DNA of 64,000 bases from Edwardsiella piscicida (GTDB lineage: Bacteria > Pseudomonadota > Gammaproteobacteria > Enterobacterales > Enterobacteriaceae). Under the pieces are notes generated by a model. It had not been told where the DNA came from. It worked only from the letters and a program-made list of their open reading frames with translations, and did no database searches. The position numbers were made by a program, and so were the translations under genes. Below are positions 50,802 through 60,046 of this stretch, in pieces. The stretch lies in NCBI RefSeq assembly GCF_001896205.1, contig NZ_MPNU01000001.1, forward strand, positions 2,817,467 through 2,881,466. The letters run 5' to 3'. Numbering within the stretch: the first letter of the stretch is position 1; each line of letters starts with the position of its first letter.

Positions 50802-52292
50802 CTAAAAGTAAAGATCCATCTTCGAACTGTAGCAGGTCACCCCCTTGCGCAGCAGGTTGTTTTTTGGCCGCTCGGCGCGCCCCGTTAGGCTCTCCTGCAG
50901 CCACTGCCACGGGCGCTGGCGCAGCAGGCGACGGCTCAGGGGACTCTGCGCCTTGGTATAGTCGTGCAGGAACAGCGCCACGCTCTCGCCGGTCTCCTGA
51001 CAGCCCAGAAGCTGCACGCCGATCGCGTCGATGCGGTGCGAAAAGTCGCCCTGCTCTACCGGCAGCGGCAGCGACGTCGCCTGCCATAGCCCGCTCTGCG
51101 GCGCGCTGTACAGCGCGATATTCAGCGCGCGCAGCGACCAAAAGCTGCTGGCCGGCCCGCTGTAGTTGTCCACCAGGCGCGCATCATCGGCAAACAGCCC
51201 CTGGGTCGGCGCGCCGGCCCGCATCGCCCCGTTGGCGATGAAATAGCGCAGCGTCACCTCCAGCGCCCGCCGCGCACAGCCCAGGCTCTGCGCCGTCGCA
51301 GCCTGACTGGCCTCCGCCAGCAGCGGCGCGGCGGCGGCCAGGCGATAGCAGGCGCTGCGGCCGAAGAAGGCGATCCCCTGGGGGGTAATCAGGTGACGGT
51401 AGCCGTCGTTAAACTGGCGCAGGGCGTCGTGAATAAAGGCCCGGTCAAACTGCGGATCGATCTGATCCAGCCAGTACAGGGAGTAGTGGAATCCCCAGGC
51501 ATTGTAGTAGTCATAGTTACCGCGCGCGCCGTCGCGGAACCACCCCTCGCCGACATAAAACGCCTTGATTCGCTGATACTTTTGCGGGTCTATCTCGCCT
51601 TCGCCGCTCAGATCACACAGCACCGCCTCGACCGTCAGGCCGAACAGGTGCCAGTTGTTGTCCACCGTTTGACGCGCCGGCACCTGGCGAAACCAGGTCA
51701 GGATCTGCGCGCGCGCGCGCGCGTCGAAGCGCGACCAGACCCACGTCTTGCTCAGCCACAGCGCCAGCGCCAGATCGGCGCTCTCGCAGATGCGCTGATC
51801 GTAGTCGTGCAGCGTACCCCAATAGCCGGGATGCGCCGGATCGGTGCCGGCCAGAAACGCCCGGCTCAGCATCTCGGCGATGTCCCAGCGCTGTCCGTTC
51901 AGCCCCGTCAGGACGCTGTTCCGCCCCTGCGCCGCCGCACTATGCAGCCAGGTCGCCAGCGTCGGCAGCACCCGGCTGCACCCCTCCATGGCGTCGGTGC
52001 GGGCATTCTGCTGACTGGGTCGGCCGGGGTAGTAGGCATGGGTATAATCCCACACCGCGTAGTGGTCAAACGCCTCCGCCACGTAGCGCACCAGCGTGTC
52101 GCACTGGCGCTCCAGCGGCTGGCTCTCGTCGGCAAAGCAGGCCCGCAGGGCGGCGTCGTTGCGGGTATAGGCGCGCTTACGCCAGCGCAGGCGGATCAGA
52201 CGCTCGCGCAGCAGACGCAGGTACATCTGCCCATCGGGGTGCTCATAGGGAATGATCGGACGCGGTGCGCCCTCGATTTTCTTCTGCGCCAT
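50802..52292 (-). CDS. DUF2264 family protein
   Basis: A 496-residue, mostly helical protein of the DUF2264 family, with WRKRAYTRNDAAL, ARTDAMEGCSRVLPTLATWL, NNWHLFGLTVEAVL and GAMRAGAPTQGLFADD motifs and no signal peptide. DUF2264 proteins have an (alpha/alpha)6-type look and are found near glycoside hydrolases in polysaccharide loci, but no activity is established to my knowledge. It lies 69 bases after the sulfatase gene in the same orientation. A role in cleavage or modification of uronate-containing oligosaccharides is an inference from context. Confidence 0.82.
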   Translation of the reverse strand: MAQKKIEGAPRPIIPYEHPDGQMYLRLLRERLIRLRWRKRAYTRNDAALRACFADESQPLERQCDTLVRYVAEAFDHYAVWDYTHAYYPGRPSQQNARTDAMEGCSRVLPTLATWLHSAAAQGRNSVLTGLNGQRWDIAEMLSRAFLAGTDPAHPGYWGTLHDYDQRICESADLALALWLSKTWVWSRFDARARAQILTWFRQVPARQTVDNNWHLFGLTVEAVLCDLSGEGEIDPQKYQRIKAFYVGEGWFRDGARGNYDYYNAWGFHYSLYWLDQIDPQFDRAFIHDALRQFNDGYRHLITPQGIAFFGRSACYRLAAAAPLLAEASQAATAQSLGCARRALEVTLRYFIANGAMRAGAPTQGLFADDARLVDNYSGPASSFWSLRALNIALYSAPQSGLWQATSLPLPVEQGDFSHRIDAIGVQLLGCQETGESVALFLHDYTKAQSPLSRRLLRQRPWQWLQESLTGRAERPKNNLLRKGVTCYSSKMDLYF

Positions 52293-52361
52293 ACGGACGC
52301 CCTCGCTCAGAAAAAAGTCAAAAAAAGGGCAGCGCATACGGCGCTGCCCCGCTCAGGCCCC

Positions 52362-53981
52362 TCAGCTGCGGGCCGACTGCTCCAGCATATGGTAGCGGTC
52401 CTGTCCCCAGGCGACCGGCTTGGGCTTGGTCTTGATCCAGTCGTGGTAGGCCGCCTTCATCTCGGCCACCCGCTGCGGATACTTGGTCGCCAGATCCTGA
52501 GACTCCGCCGGGTCGAGGCGATCGTTGAACAGCTGTACCCGATTGCTGCCGTCGTCATAGAAGTAGAGCGTCCACTCCCCGTCGCGTACCGCCCAGGATG
52601 AAGGCGAGAGCTTCTCCAGGTTCGGGTTCTTCGGCGGCATCGGCGCTTCATAGGTGATCCACTTCCAGTAGTCGAACCAGAACGGCTGGTTCTCCTCGCT
52701 GTAGTGCTTGGCGCCCGGCCCCGCCCAGAACAGGTAGCGGTGCGGTGACGTCTGCGCCTTACCGCTCAGCTGCGGCATGATGTCACGTCCGTCCACCTTC
52801 ATCGCGTCGGGGATAGTGATCCCGGCGGCCTTCAGCGCCGTAGGCAGAATATCGATGGCGCTGACCATCACGTTGCTCTGGGTACCGGCCGGGATATGCT
52901 TCGGCCAGTAGGCGACGAACGGCACGTGCACGCCGCCGTTGAACATCTGCCCCTTGAAGCCGCGATCCATTCCGTTGAGCGGCATCGGCGATTCGTGCAC
53001 CGCCCCGTTATCAGAAATGAAGAAGATCAGGGTGTTATCCAGCTCCCCCAGCGCCTTCAGGCGTTCGATAATCTGTCCAATGCCCTCGTCGGCGGCGTTG
53101 ACGGCGGCAAAATACTTGTCCGCCTCGGCGTTGCCGGTATGGAATTTATCCATATAGCGGGCCGGAGAGGCCTGCTCCAGCGGAATATGGGGAACGCTGT
53201 AGGCCAGACTGATGAAGAAGGGCTTGCCCTGATGATCGTCGAGAAACTTCAGCGTCTCGTTAGTCAGGTTATGGGTCAGGTAGCCCGGCGCGGCAATATT
53301 CTTGCCATTCTGCCAAATTGCCGGCGAATTCCACAGCGCCGCGCCGGAGGCGTAGTAGCTGTAGGAGTAATCGAAGCCGCGCGACTCCGGGCCATAGCCC
53401 GGTGCGCTGACGGAGATCATGTTGTCGTGATAGTCGCGGGTCTGATCGGCCTTATCGACAAAGTTCTTCTTGTCGATGCGGGCGTTGTGCCACTTGCCGA
53501 TATTGGCGGTCGCATAGCCGTTTTCCTGGAACAGCGCCGGCAGCAGCGTGATGTCCAGCGGAACGCCGAGCATAGCATCGTCGTTGCTGTAGGTGCCAAA
53601 GCTGGCCGGATAGCGCCCGGTGAAGATGCCGGCGCGGGACGGGCCGCACACTGGATGGGCGACAAAGGCGTTGGTCATTTTCACGCCCTGGTTCGCCAGC
53701 TGGGCCACGTTGGGCATCGCCCGACGCGCCGCATCGATCATCTTGTCCAGATCGCCCTGGTAACGCGCGGCCACCGGGCGTTTGCCCAGCGCCTGGGGAT
53801 CCAGCGCATCCAGCGCAAAGTCCAGCTGACCGGTGCCCAGATCGTCCATAATCACCAGCAGGACATTGGGGCGGCTGTCGGTCGCCGCCGCCGGCGCCGC
53901 CGACGCCGACGATGCACCGCACAGACAGGCAGCGGCCACCAGCCCTGCCAACTGCTTCTTTTTGCTACTGAAAAACGTCAT
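52362..53981 (-). CDS. Periplasmic sulfatase, Cys-type
   Basis: A 539-residue member of the arylsulfatase family. The signal peptide (LAGLVAAACLCGASSASA) directs export. The metal/substrate residues begin at LLVIMDDLG (about residues 41-49); the formylglycine site is CGPSR at residues 112-116 in the CxPSR form, so the active Cys needs conversion; GKWHN and FISDNGA follow. The upstream gene encodes the matching anaerobic maturase. It would remove sulfate esters from sugars in the periplasm. Sequence alone does not show whether 4-O- or 6-O-sulfated GalNAc, uronate or another sugar is the substrate. Confidence 0.92.
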   Translation of the reverse strand: MTFFSSKKKQLAGLVAAACLCGASSASAAPAAATDSRPNVLLVIMDDLGTGQLDFALDALDPQALGKRPVAARYQGDLDKMIDAARRAMPNVAQLANQGVKMTNAFVAHPVCGPSRAGIFTGRYPASFGTYSNDDAMLGVPLDITLLPALFQENGYATANIGKWHNARIDKKNFVDKADQTRDYHDNMISVSAPGYGPESRGFDYSYSYYASGAALWNSPAIWQNGKNIAAPGYLTHNLTNETLKFLDDHQGKPFFISLAYSVPHIPLEQASPARYMDKFHTGNAEADKYFAAVNAADEGIGQIIERLKALGELDNTLIFFISDNGAVHESPMPLNGMDRGFKGQMFNGGVHVPFVAYWPKHIPAGTQSNVMVSAIDILPTALKAAGITIPDAMKVDGRDIMPQLSGKAQTSPHRYLFWAGPGAKHYSEENQPFWFDYWKWITYEAPMPPKNPNLEKLSPSSWAVRDGEWTLYFYDDGSNRVQLFNDRLDPAESQDLATKYPQRVAEMKAAYHDWIKTKPKPVAWGQDRYHMLEQSARS

Positions 53982-54056
53982 TGCCAACTCCGTTGTTATG
54001 CATGTTTAACCAGGATGTGTACCGTAATGGTGCGTGTCGTCGACGCTCACGACCCG

Positions 54057-55286
54057 TTACGGAACACGTCCTAAAGACATCACATCCGCCGCCACCCCCC
54101 CGCGCCGGATCACCGCCTGCATCATCTGCATTGCCGGGGCGGTGTGGGTAAAAAAGTGCAGATAGGACGGGCACAGGTAGTTGTGCCGATGACGCTCGTC
54201 GGAGAGCCCCATAATTCGGTGTTTGGGACAGCCCCCCTGGCACAGCTGGCGCACCGGACACTGCTGACAGCGCGCCGTGAGCCGATCCTGCTTCGCCTGG
54301 CCAAAGCGCTGCTGACGCGCCGACGTCGCCAGCGTCGCCAGCGAGGTATCGGCAACGTTGCCCAGGCGGTTGGCCGGGTAGACAAAGTGGTCGCAGCTGT
54401 AGACGTCGCCGCTGGCTTCAATGATCATCGCCTGGCCGCAGGTGGCCGACTGAACGCAGGTCGAGGCCGGATAGCCCATCCATACCCCGAGCAGGCTGTC
54501 GAACTCACGCACGTAGTAGCGTCCGACGTCATGCGCCACCCAGGCATCAAAGACATCGGCCATAAACGCGCCGTAGCCGTGGGCCGGGACGCTAAAGGGC
54601 GCCATCTGCGGCGAGGCAGGCGGTGAATAGTGGTGGCCATGGCCACAGCCGCAGGCGGCGTCCACCTCCACCAGCGGAATGAACTGCATAAAGGTCGAGC
54701 CCAGCGCCTTGAGCGCCTCATAGGTCTGACGCCCCTTGTCCCAGTTCTGATCGTTCACCACCGTCAGGGTATTGAACTCGACCTGATGGCTACGCAGCGT
54801 GTCGATGGCGCGGCAGACGCGATCAAACGTGGGCTGCCCCTGCGCGGCGATACGGTAGCGGTTGTGCACCGCGGCCAGCCCATCCACCGAGACGCCGATC
54901 AGAAACCCGTTCTCGGCAAAGAAGTCGGCCCACTGGCTATTGATGGCGATCCCATTGGTCTGAAAGCTATTGGTGATGGTCTTGCCGCCGGCATATTTCT
55001 TCTGGTACTCCACGGCCCGCTGATAAAACGGCAGACCGGCCAGCATCGGCTCGCCGCCCTGCCAGGCAAAGTCCACCTGCTCCCCCGCGTGGGACTGGAT
55101 ATAGTCACGCACGTAGCGCCGCAGCGTCGCGTCGCTCATGGTTTCCGCCGAGCGCGCGCCGGCCTGCTGCGGCACTACCTCCTCCTTTTCCAGATAGAAG
55201 CAGTAGCTGCAGCGCAGATTGCAGCGATAGCTCGCTGGCTTGGCCATCATATGAAAGTTGGCTTGCTGTGACGGAGAACGCGACAT
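54057..55286 (-). CDS. Anaerobic sulfatase-maturating enzyme (radical SAM, AslB-like)
   Basis: A 409-residue radical SAM protein that oxidises the sulfatase active-site Cys to formylglycine without oxygen. The SAM cluster is CNLRCSYCF (Cys22, 26, 29). The C-terminal SPASM region has the extra cluster cysteines (TCGQAMIIEASGDVYSCDHF, CQQCPVRQLCQGGCPKHR and YLCPSYL). It works in the cytoplasm on the sulfatase before Sec export. It heads the unit anSME-sulfatase-DUF2264-kbaY-DJ-1. Confidence 0.94.
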   Translation of the reverse strand: MSRSPSQQANFHMMAKPASYRCNLRCSYCFYLEKEEVVPQQAGARSAETMSDATLRRYVRDYIQSHAGEQVDFAWQGGEPMLAGLPFYQRAVEYQKKYAGGKTITNSFQTNGIAINSQWADFFAENGFLIGVSVDGLAAVHNRYRIAAQGQPTFDRVCRAIDTLRSHQVEFNTLTVVNDQNWDKGRQTYEALKALGSTFMQFIPLVEVDAACGCGHGHHYSPPASPQMAPFSVPAHGYGAFMADVFDAWVAHDVGRYYVREFDSLLGVWMGYPASTCVQSATCGQAMIIEASGDVYSCDHFVYPANRLGNVADTSLATLATSARQQRFGQAKQDRLTARCQQCPVRQLCQGGCPKHRIMGLSDERHRHNYLCPSYLHFFTHTAPAMQMMQAVIRRGGVAADVMSLGRVP

Positions 55287-55366
55287 GGGAGAGACTCTTA
55301 TTTAAAACGATGTTTCTTATTTTACGAAATACAAGGAAAATAAGTGATGCGTAAAATCACAATACC

Positions 55367-55381
55367 GAAAAAAAACGAAAG
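55367..55381 (-). promoter_or_regulatory. AgaR-like motif upstream of the maturase-sulfatase unit
   Basis: The minus strand reads CTTTC-GTTTT-TTTTC, 81 bases upstream of the maturase start, in AT-rich promoter-like DNA. The surrounding bases (ATCTTTCG before, GGTATT after) also fit the degenerate AgaR consensus known from E. coli. Confidence 0.55.
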
Positions 55382-55450
55382 ATATTGAGCGGTACAGCGT
55401 AACCAAACAGGCACGTTTGCGCCGAGTCATGCGCGAATGAAAATCAATGA

Positions 55451-55477
55451 AAGAAAAGCCCGACACTAAGCCGGGCT
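55451..55477 (-). terminator. Terminator after the GH88/GH105-type gene
   Basis: AGCCCG and CGGGCT form a six-base-pair stem followed on the minus strand by TTTTCTTTC. It separates the aga PTS operon from the maturase-sulfatase unit, which therefore needs its own promoter. Confidence 0.8.
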
Positions 55478-55496
55478 AGAGATTCAGCGCTGCGGA

Positions 55497-56546
55497 TCAG
55501 GCATACAGCGCCAGCATCGCGCTGCCCGCCAGCAGATAAGCGCCCGCGCCGTAGTCAATATTGTGCTCCGCACTCACGTCGCGCGGGTTGAACGCCGGCA
55601 GCTGTACCCACCCCAGCATACCGTTGTCATGAATGCAGCCGCGCAGCGCCGACCAGGCGCGCTCAACCATGGGCAGATAGCGCGCGCGATCCAGGATCCC
55701 CTGCTGGATCCCCCAGGCCACGCCGTAGCAGAACAGCGCGGTGGCGCTGCTCTCCGGCGCCGGGAAGCGCGCCGGGTCGCGCATGCTGGTACGCCAGAAG
55801 CCGTCCGCCTGCTGATAGTCGCTCACCGTTGCCGCCAGGGCGCTGAACATCGCCAGATAGCGTGGGCGGCTGGGGTGATCGGTCGGCAGATGCGCCAGGA
55901 TACGCGGCACCGCGGCCAGCACCCAGCCGTTGCCGCGGCTCCAAAAGACCTTCTCGCCGTTCTCTTCGCGCAGTTCACCGCCTTTGCCATCGGGAATGTA
56001 GCGGTAATCGCGGTAAAACAGCCCGCTCTGCGCATCGTACAGGTGCTCGACCGCATCCCAGAAGGCGACATCCATATAGTCGGCATAGCGGCTATCGCCG
56101 GTGCGCGCGCTGAGGGCGGCAAAGGCCGGCGGCGCCATAAACAGCGCGTCGCACCACCACCAGTCCTCGCGCCCCGGACGCGGCTCATCCACCATCAGCC
56201 CCAGGGACTTGATGGTCGGCTCCAGCGCCTCTGGCTGATTCACCTGGGGATAGACATCCAGATAGGCCTGACAGCACACCATATCATCGGCGAAGCGGGC
56301 GTTAGGGCCGGTGCGGAAGCCGGTATGCAGGGTGTAGTTCATCACCCCGTCCAGATAGGTCGTATCGCCAGTGGCCTGCCAGGCCGCCGCCGCGCAGGAC
56401 CAGAACACGCCGCGCTCCCAGTCCGTATCCTTGATGAAGCGCGTCTTACCGCTGCGGCGTACGACGCTGCGCGTCTGGTGAGCCGCCTGATAGCGGTACA
56501 CCCGCAGCATGTCGCGCAGAATCTCTTCACGTGTTATCGCAGTCAT
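55497..56546 (-). CDS. Unsaturated uronyl hydrolase, GH88/GH105-type
   Basis: A 349-residue (alpha/alpha)6-barrel hydrolase without a signal peptide, so cytoplasmic. It has FADDMVCCQAYLDVYPQ (Asp87/88), WWWCDALFMAPP (Asp133) and FWSRGNGWVLAAVPRILAHL, a pattern of GH88/GH105 enzymes that hydrate and remove 4,5-unsaturated uronates left by polysaccharide lyases. The two Asp positions match the catalytic pair. It directly follows agaA in the PTS operon, which would give it a product pairing uronate with GalNAc. Specificity for chondroitin-type or pectin-type products cannot be decided. The start at 56546 excludes a long non-conserved extension. Confidence 0.85.
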   Translation of the reverse strand: MTAITREEILRDMLRVYRYQAAHQTRSVVRRSGKTRFIKDTDWERGVFWSCAAAAWQATGDTTYLDGVMNYTLHTGFRTGPNARFADDMVCCQAYLDVYPQVNQPEALEPTIKSLGLMVDEPRPGREDWWWCDALFMAPPAFAALSARTGDSRYADYMDVAFWDAVEHLYDAQSGLFYRDYRYIPDGKGGELREENGEKVFWSRGNGWVLAAVPRILAHLPTDHPSRPRYLAMFSALAATVSDYQQADGFWRTSMRDPARFPAPESSATALFCYGVAWGIQQGILDRARYLPMVERAWSALRGCIHDNGMLGWVQLPAFNPRDVSAEHNIDYGAGAYLLAGSAMLALYA

Positions 56547-56674
56547 TGCATTATCCTCGCTGGGCCCGCTCATCTCCGCACTGGCGATGACTCCCCTGCG
56601 GGCCTTCGGTTTACCGCGGCCATGGCTGACATGGCCGCGCCTGGTTGTGTAGGGGCGAGCGACGCCGCCGACGC

Positions 56675-57829
56675 TCAGGCCGGGCGTCGATAGGCGCACT
56701 CGCCGTTAATGTAGGTCTCCGCCACCGTCATGGCCGGATCCACCGCCGTAAAGCTGGCGGCGGCGCCGGGGCGGATCGCGCCCAGACGATCCTGCAGGCC
56801 GAGATAGGCCGCCGGCACCGCCGACGCCATCTGCACCGCCTCCCAGACCGGAACGCCGGCCAGGGTGACCATGTTACGCACCGCCTGATCCAGGCTGCAG
56901 GTGCTGCCCGCCAGCGAGCCGTCGTCGGTTCGCGCCTCGCCGTGGCGCACCGTGATCTCCTGAGCGCCCAGGCGATAGCGCCCTTCGCCCAGTCCACCGG
57001 CGCGCATGCAGTCGGTGATCAGCGCGATGTGGCGGTAGCCCTTCATTCGATAGGCCAGATTCAGCATCACCGGGTTAACGTGGATCCCGTCGGCGATCAG
57101 CTCCGCCAGCATATCCAGATACAGCACCGCGCCGCAGCAGCCCGGCTCCCGATGGTGCAGGCCAGACATGCCGTTATACAGATGCACGCCGCAGTCGGCG
57201 CCCAGCGCATGGGCCTCGTTGACCTGGGCAAAGCTGGCCGCGGTATGGGCTACGCCGACCTTTACGCCGCGCGCACGCCACCAGGCGATCGCCTGCATCG
57301 CCGCCGTCGACTCCGGCGCCAGCGCGGCGCGCAGCAGCGTTCCCTCGCTGGCCAGCCACAGGGCCTCCAGCGCGGCGCCCTCGGGGGCGCTCAGAAACGC
57401 CTCTGGGTGCGATCCCCGGAAGGGGGCGGTAAAGTGCGGCCCCTCCAGAAAGCTGCCCAGCAGGCGAGCCCCCTGCGCTTGACCGGCGGCGATAAACGCG
57501 CCGACCTGCCGCAGCGCCCGGCAGACATCCTGCTGCGGCGCGCTGACCGTGGTGCCGACCCAGGCCACCACGCCGGTCTGCGGCAGCGCATCGGCGATGG
57601 TCTGCAGCGCCTGCGGCGTCGCATCCATCACGTCGGCGCCGGCGCGACCGTGAATGTGGATATCGATAAGCCCCGGCCACAGGCTGTGACCGGGCAGACG
57701 CACCATCCGGGTGCCCGGCGGGATCGGCTGACCGACGCCGGTGATCACGCCGTCGGCAACCAGCACGGCGACGTCCCGCTCAATCCCTCGGGGGGTGAAT
57801 ACGCTGTCGGCCAGGTAGGCGGTTAACAT
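56675..57829 (-). CDS. agaA: N-acetylgalactosamine-6-phosphate deacetylase
   Basis: A 384-residue amidohydrolase of the NagA/AgaA family. Motifs: PGLIDIHIHGRAGADVMD (metal-binding HxH), FLEGPHFT with Glu, VGVAHTAAS with His, HLYNGMSGLHHREPG and ITDCMRAGG with the catalytic Asp. It removes acetate from GalNAc-6-P (or GlcNAc-6-P). Context (AgaS, KbaZ, AgaR, PTS) favours GalNAc-6-P. It starts three bases after the EIIA stop. Confidence 0.92.
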   Translation of the reverse strand: MLTAYLADSVFTPRGIERDVAVLVADGVITGVGQPIPPGTRMVRLPGHSLWPGLIDIHIHGRAGADVMDATPQALQTIADALPQTGVVAWVGTTVSAPQQDVCRALRQVGAFIAAGQAQGARLLGSFLEGPHFTAPFRGSHPEAFLSAPEGAALEALWLASEGTLLRAALAPESTAAMQAIAWWRARGVKVGVAHTAASFAQVNEAHALGADCGVHLYNGMSGLHHREPGCCGAVLYLDMLAELIADGIHVNPVMLNLAYRMKGYRHIALITDCMRAGGLGEGRYRLGAQEITVRHGEARTDDGSLAGSTCSLDQAVRNMVTLAGVPVWEAVQMASAVPAAYLGLQDRLGAIRPGAAASFTAVDPAMTVAETYINGECAYRRPA

Positions 57830-57832
57830 GGT

Positions 57833-58273
57833 TTACAGTCCGTCGCTGGCTTCACACTCGGCCGGTGCCATCGCAGCCTCCAGCGTCTGGCGCATATTCT
57901 GTACGCTGCTGGCGCCAATCTCCTGCAGAATGGCCACCAGCTCCGCCAGCGTCGCACCGTCGCGCTCAAAGGCGGCGTTGGCGATCATCGGCAGGTTGAC
58001 CCCGGCCAGCACCTCAACGCCCTCGCGGCGCATCAGTACGTTCAGCGCGCGGTTGCACGGCGAGCCCCCCGGCAGGTCGGTCAGGAACAGCACCCCTTCC
58101 CCGTCGTCGACCTCATCGGCCGCCTGGCGCAGCGCGTCCTCCAGATCGTCGGTCGACATGGATTCAACAAAATCGATAAAGCGCATCTGCGGCTGATCAC
58201 CGGCGATGGCGTGCACGGCGGAGGCCATGCCGGTTGCAAAATGGATGTGCCCGGAAATGACAAGACCAATCAT
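57833..58273 (-). CDS. agaF: PTS EIIA, mannose/GalNAc family
   Basis: A 146-residue EIIA of the mannose-family PTS. The phosphorylated His is residue 9 in LVISGHIHFATGM, the same place as in E. coli AgaF, and FLTDLPGGSPCNRA is typical. It passes phosphate from HPr to EIIB. The gene lies between EIID and agaA in the same operon. Confidence 0.92.
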   Translation of the reverse strand: MIGLVISGHIHFATGMASAVHAIAGDQPQMRFIDFVESMSTDDLEDALRQAADEVDDGEGVLFLTDLPGGSPCNRALNVLMRREGVEVLAGVNLPMIANAAFERDGATLAELVAILQEIGASSVQNMRQTLEAAMAPAECEASDGL

Positions 58274-58342
58274 CGTATTACCCTTACAGCTTACTCATCG
58301 GGAACGCCCCGCCCAGCCTTAGGCCGCGACGGGGCGCAGTGG

Positions 58343-59233
58343 TTACAGAATGCCCAGCAGGTGACCGACCACGCCGGCCGCCAGCGTGGAGAAGATCAGC
58401 ACCGGTGGCTTAGCCCAGAACCCGGTCCCCTTCACCATGCGGAACATAAAGAACACCAGCAGCAGCGGCAGCATGTTCGGCATGATCTTATCGAACAGGG
58501 CGCTCTGCAGATCCACCGTCTTGCCGCCGAGCTCTATCGACGCCGTGGTACTAAATCGTATAAAGGTGGCGCACAGCGCACCGATGACGAAGATACCCAT
58601 GATGTTGGCGGCGCGCGCCAGCTTCTCCGTCGCGTCGCTCATGCTGACCATCGCCGCCGTACCGGCGCGGTAGCCCATGAACATCAGGCCAAAGTAGACC
58701 AGGAAATGCACGACCTGATACAGGATGAAGAATACGAACGGACCGGCGATGGAGCCATCGATGGCGATGGATGCGCCCAGCGCCAGGGTCAGCGGCATCA
58801 GCGTCATGTGGTCAATGGCGTCGCCAATCCCACCGGTCGGCCCCATGCCCGCCACCTTCATCACGTTGATGGTCGACGGCTTCTCTTTGTTCTCTTCCAT
58901 CGCAATGGCGGTGCCCAGCAGGAAGGTGAACAGCTTCGGACTGGCGTTAAAGAACTGCAGATGGTTCTTCAGCGACTTGGCCAGATCCGCCCGGTTATTA
59001 CCGTGGATCTTCTTCAGCGCCGGGATCATCGAGTAGGCAAAACCACCGCCCTGCATACGTTCGAAGTTAAAGTTGCCTTCCATGAACAGGCCGCGGAACG
59101 CGCACTTCCACAGATCTTTCTTGGTGATAACCTTGCGGACCTCGCCATCCTGATAGGCATCAACGTTGTCTACCAGGCTTGCGGCCTTACGCTTTTCATC
59201 CTGCGCCGGGGAGATAATGACTTCAGATGCCAT
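58343..59233 (-). CDS. agaE: PTS EIID membrane component
   Basis: A 296-residue EIID with the family's GNFNFERMQGGGFAYSMIPALK, FFNASPKLFTFLLGTAIAMEE and MGPTGGIGDAID segments, then hydrophobic stretches toward the C-terminus. Together with EIIC it forms the sugar channel. Its first bases overlap the EIIC stop. Mannose-family EIICD pairs bring in GalNAc, galactosamine, mannose and, in some Gram-positives, unsaturated disaccharides from glycosaminoglycans. Confidence 0.92.
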   Translation of the reverse strand: MASEVIISPAQDEKRKAASLVDNVDAYQDGEVRKVITKKDLWKCAFRGLFMEGNFNFERMQGGGFAYSMIPALKKIHGNNRADLAKSLKNHLQFFNASPKLFTFLLGTAIAMEENKEKPSTINVMKVAGMGPTGGIGDAIDHMTLMPLTLALGASIAIDGSIAGPFVFFILYQVVHFLVYFGLMFMGYRAGTAAMVSMSDATEKLARAANIMGIFVIGALCATFIRFSTTASIELGGKTVDLQSALFDKIMPNMLPLLLVFFMFRMVKGTGFWAKPPVLIFSTLAAGVVGHLLGIL

Positions 59234-59993
59234 CTTCGAATTCCTCTTTAACCTGCTGCTGTGAATTGGTCTTATTACCGCTGAAGAAGTAGTACAGCAC
59301 CGCGATGGACGCGCCGAGGATCGCCACGGCCATGATCGGCAGCTTCAGATAGGTGGTCATGACGAAGCCGATGAAGAACACCCCGGCCATCTCTTTGGAC
59401 CACATGATTTTCAGCAGCATGGCGAAGCCGATAGCCGGAACCATCTTGGCACCGATACCCAGCCCTTCCAGCAGCGCTTTCGGCGTGTTCTGATCGATCC
59501 ACTCGGCGGCGTGCTCACCGAAGTAGACCGTGGCAAAGGCGATCACGAAGTACAGCATCGAGCGGGTGATGATGGTGCCTATCAGCAGGCGGGAAATACC
59601 GCCGGCATCGGCCTGTTCCGCGCACTCGTCCGCTTTACCCATGGTGAACGCGGTCAGCGCAAAGAAACCGATGACGATCATCTGCATCAAGACCGCGATC
59701 GGCATGCCGACCCCCATGGCCACTTCCGGAGACTGGCCGGTCATCACAGCGAAGGCGACGGCGGCGATGGTGCCCATGGTCACATCCGGCGGCTGCGCCC
59801 CGGCGTTCGGCACCAGACCCAGCCAGGCCAGCTCCAGGGTGGCGCCGGCGATCAGCCCGATCTCCATATTCCCCATGATTAAACCGACCACCGGGCCAGT
59901 AATTAATGGACGGTGAATATTTAATGCAACGTCGTATTTATCGATACCACATAAGAATGCCCAAATGGCAACCAGGGTAGCTTCGAAGACCAT
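59223..59993 (-). CDS. agaW: PTS EIIC membrane component
   Basis: A 256-residue EIIC with about seven hydrophobic segments and the signature GLIMGNMEIGLIAGATLELAWLGL and GAQPPDVTMGTIAAVAFAV motifs near the N-terminus. It is the translocating partner of EIID. It lies 53 bases after EIIB; the gap holds a GGGGGG...CCCCC hairpin (60007-60026) that may adjust expression of the membrane subunits. Confidence 0.9.
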   Translation of the reverse strand: MVFEATLVAIWAFLCGIDKYDVALNIHRPLITGPVVGLIMGNMEIGLIAGATLELAWLGLVPNAGAQPPDVTMGTIAAVAFAVMTGQSPEVAMGVGMPIAVLMQMIVIGFFALTAFTMGKADECAEQADAGGISRLLIGTIITRSMLYFVIAFATVYFGEHAAEWIDQNTPKALLEGLGIGAKMVPAIGFAMLLKIMWSKEMAGVFFIGFVMTTYLKLPIMAVAILGASIAVLYYFFSGNKTNSQQQVKEEFEDGI

Positions 59994-60046
59994 AAATATA
60001 TTCCTTAGACGGAGTGTTACAGCGGGGGAATAATCCCCCCACTGAA

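Noticed and set aside
52896-54074. 392-codon open frame antisense to the sulfatase gene
   Set aside because: The sulfatase has a signal peptide, active-site motif and metal ligands; the opposite frame has none of these and contains an Arg run from codon bias.
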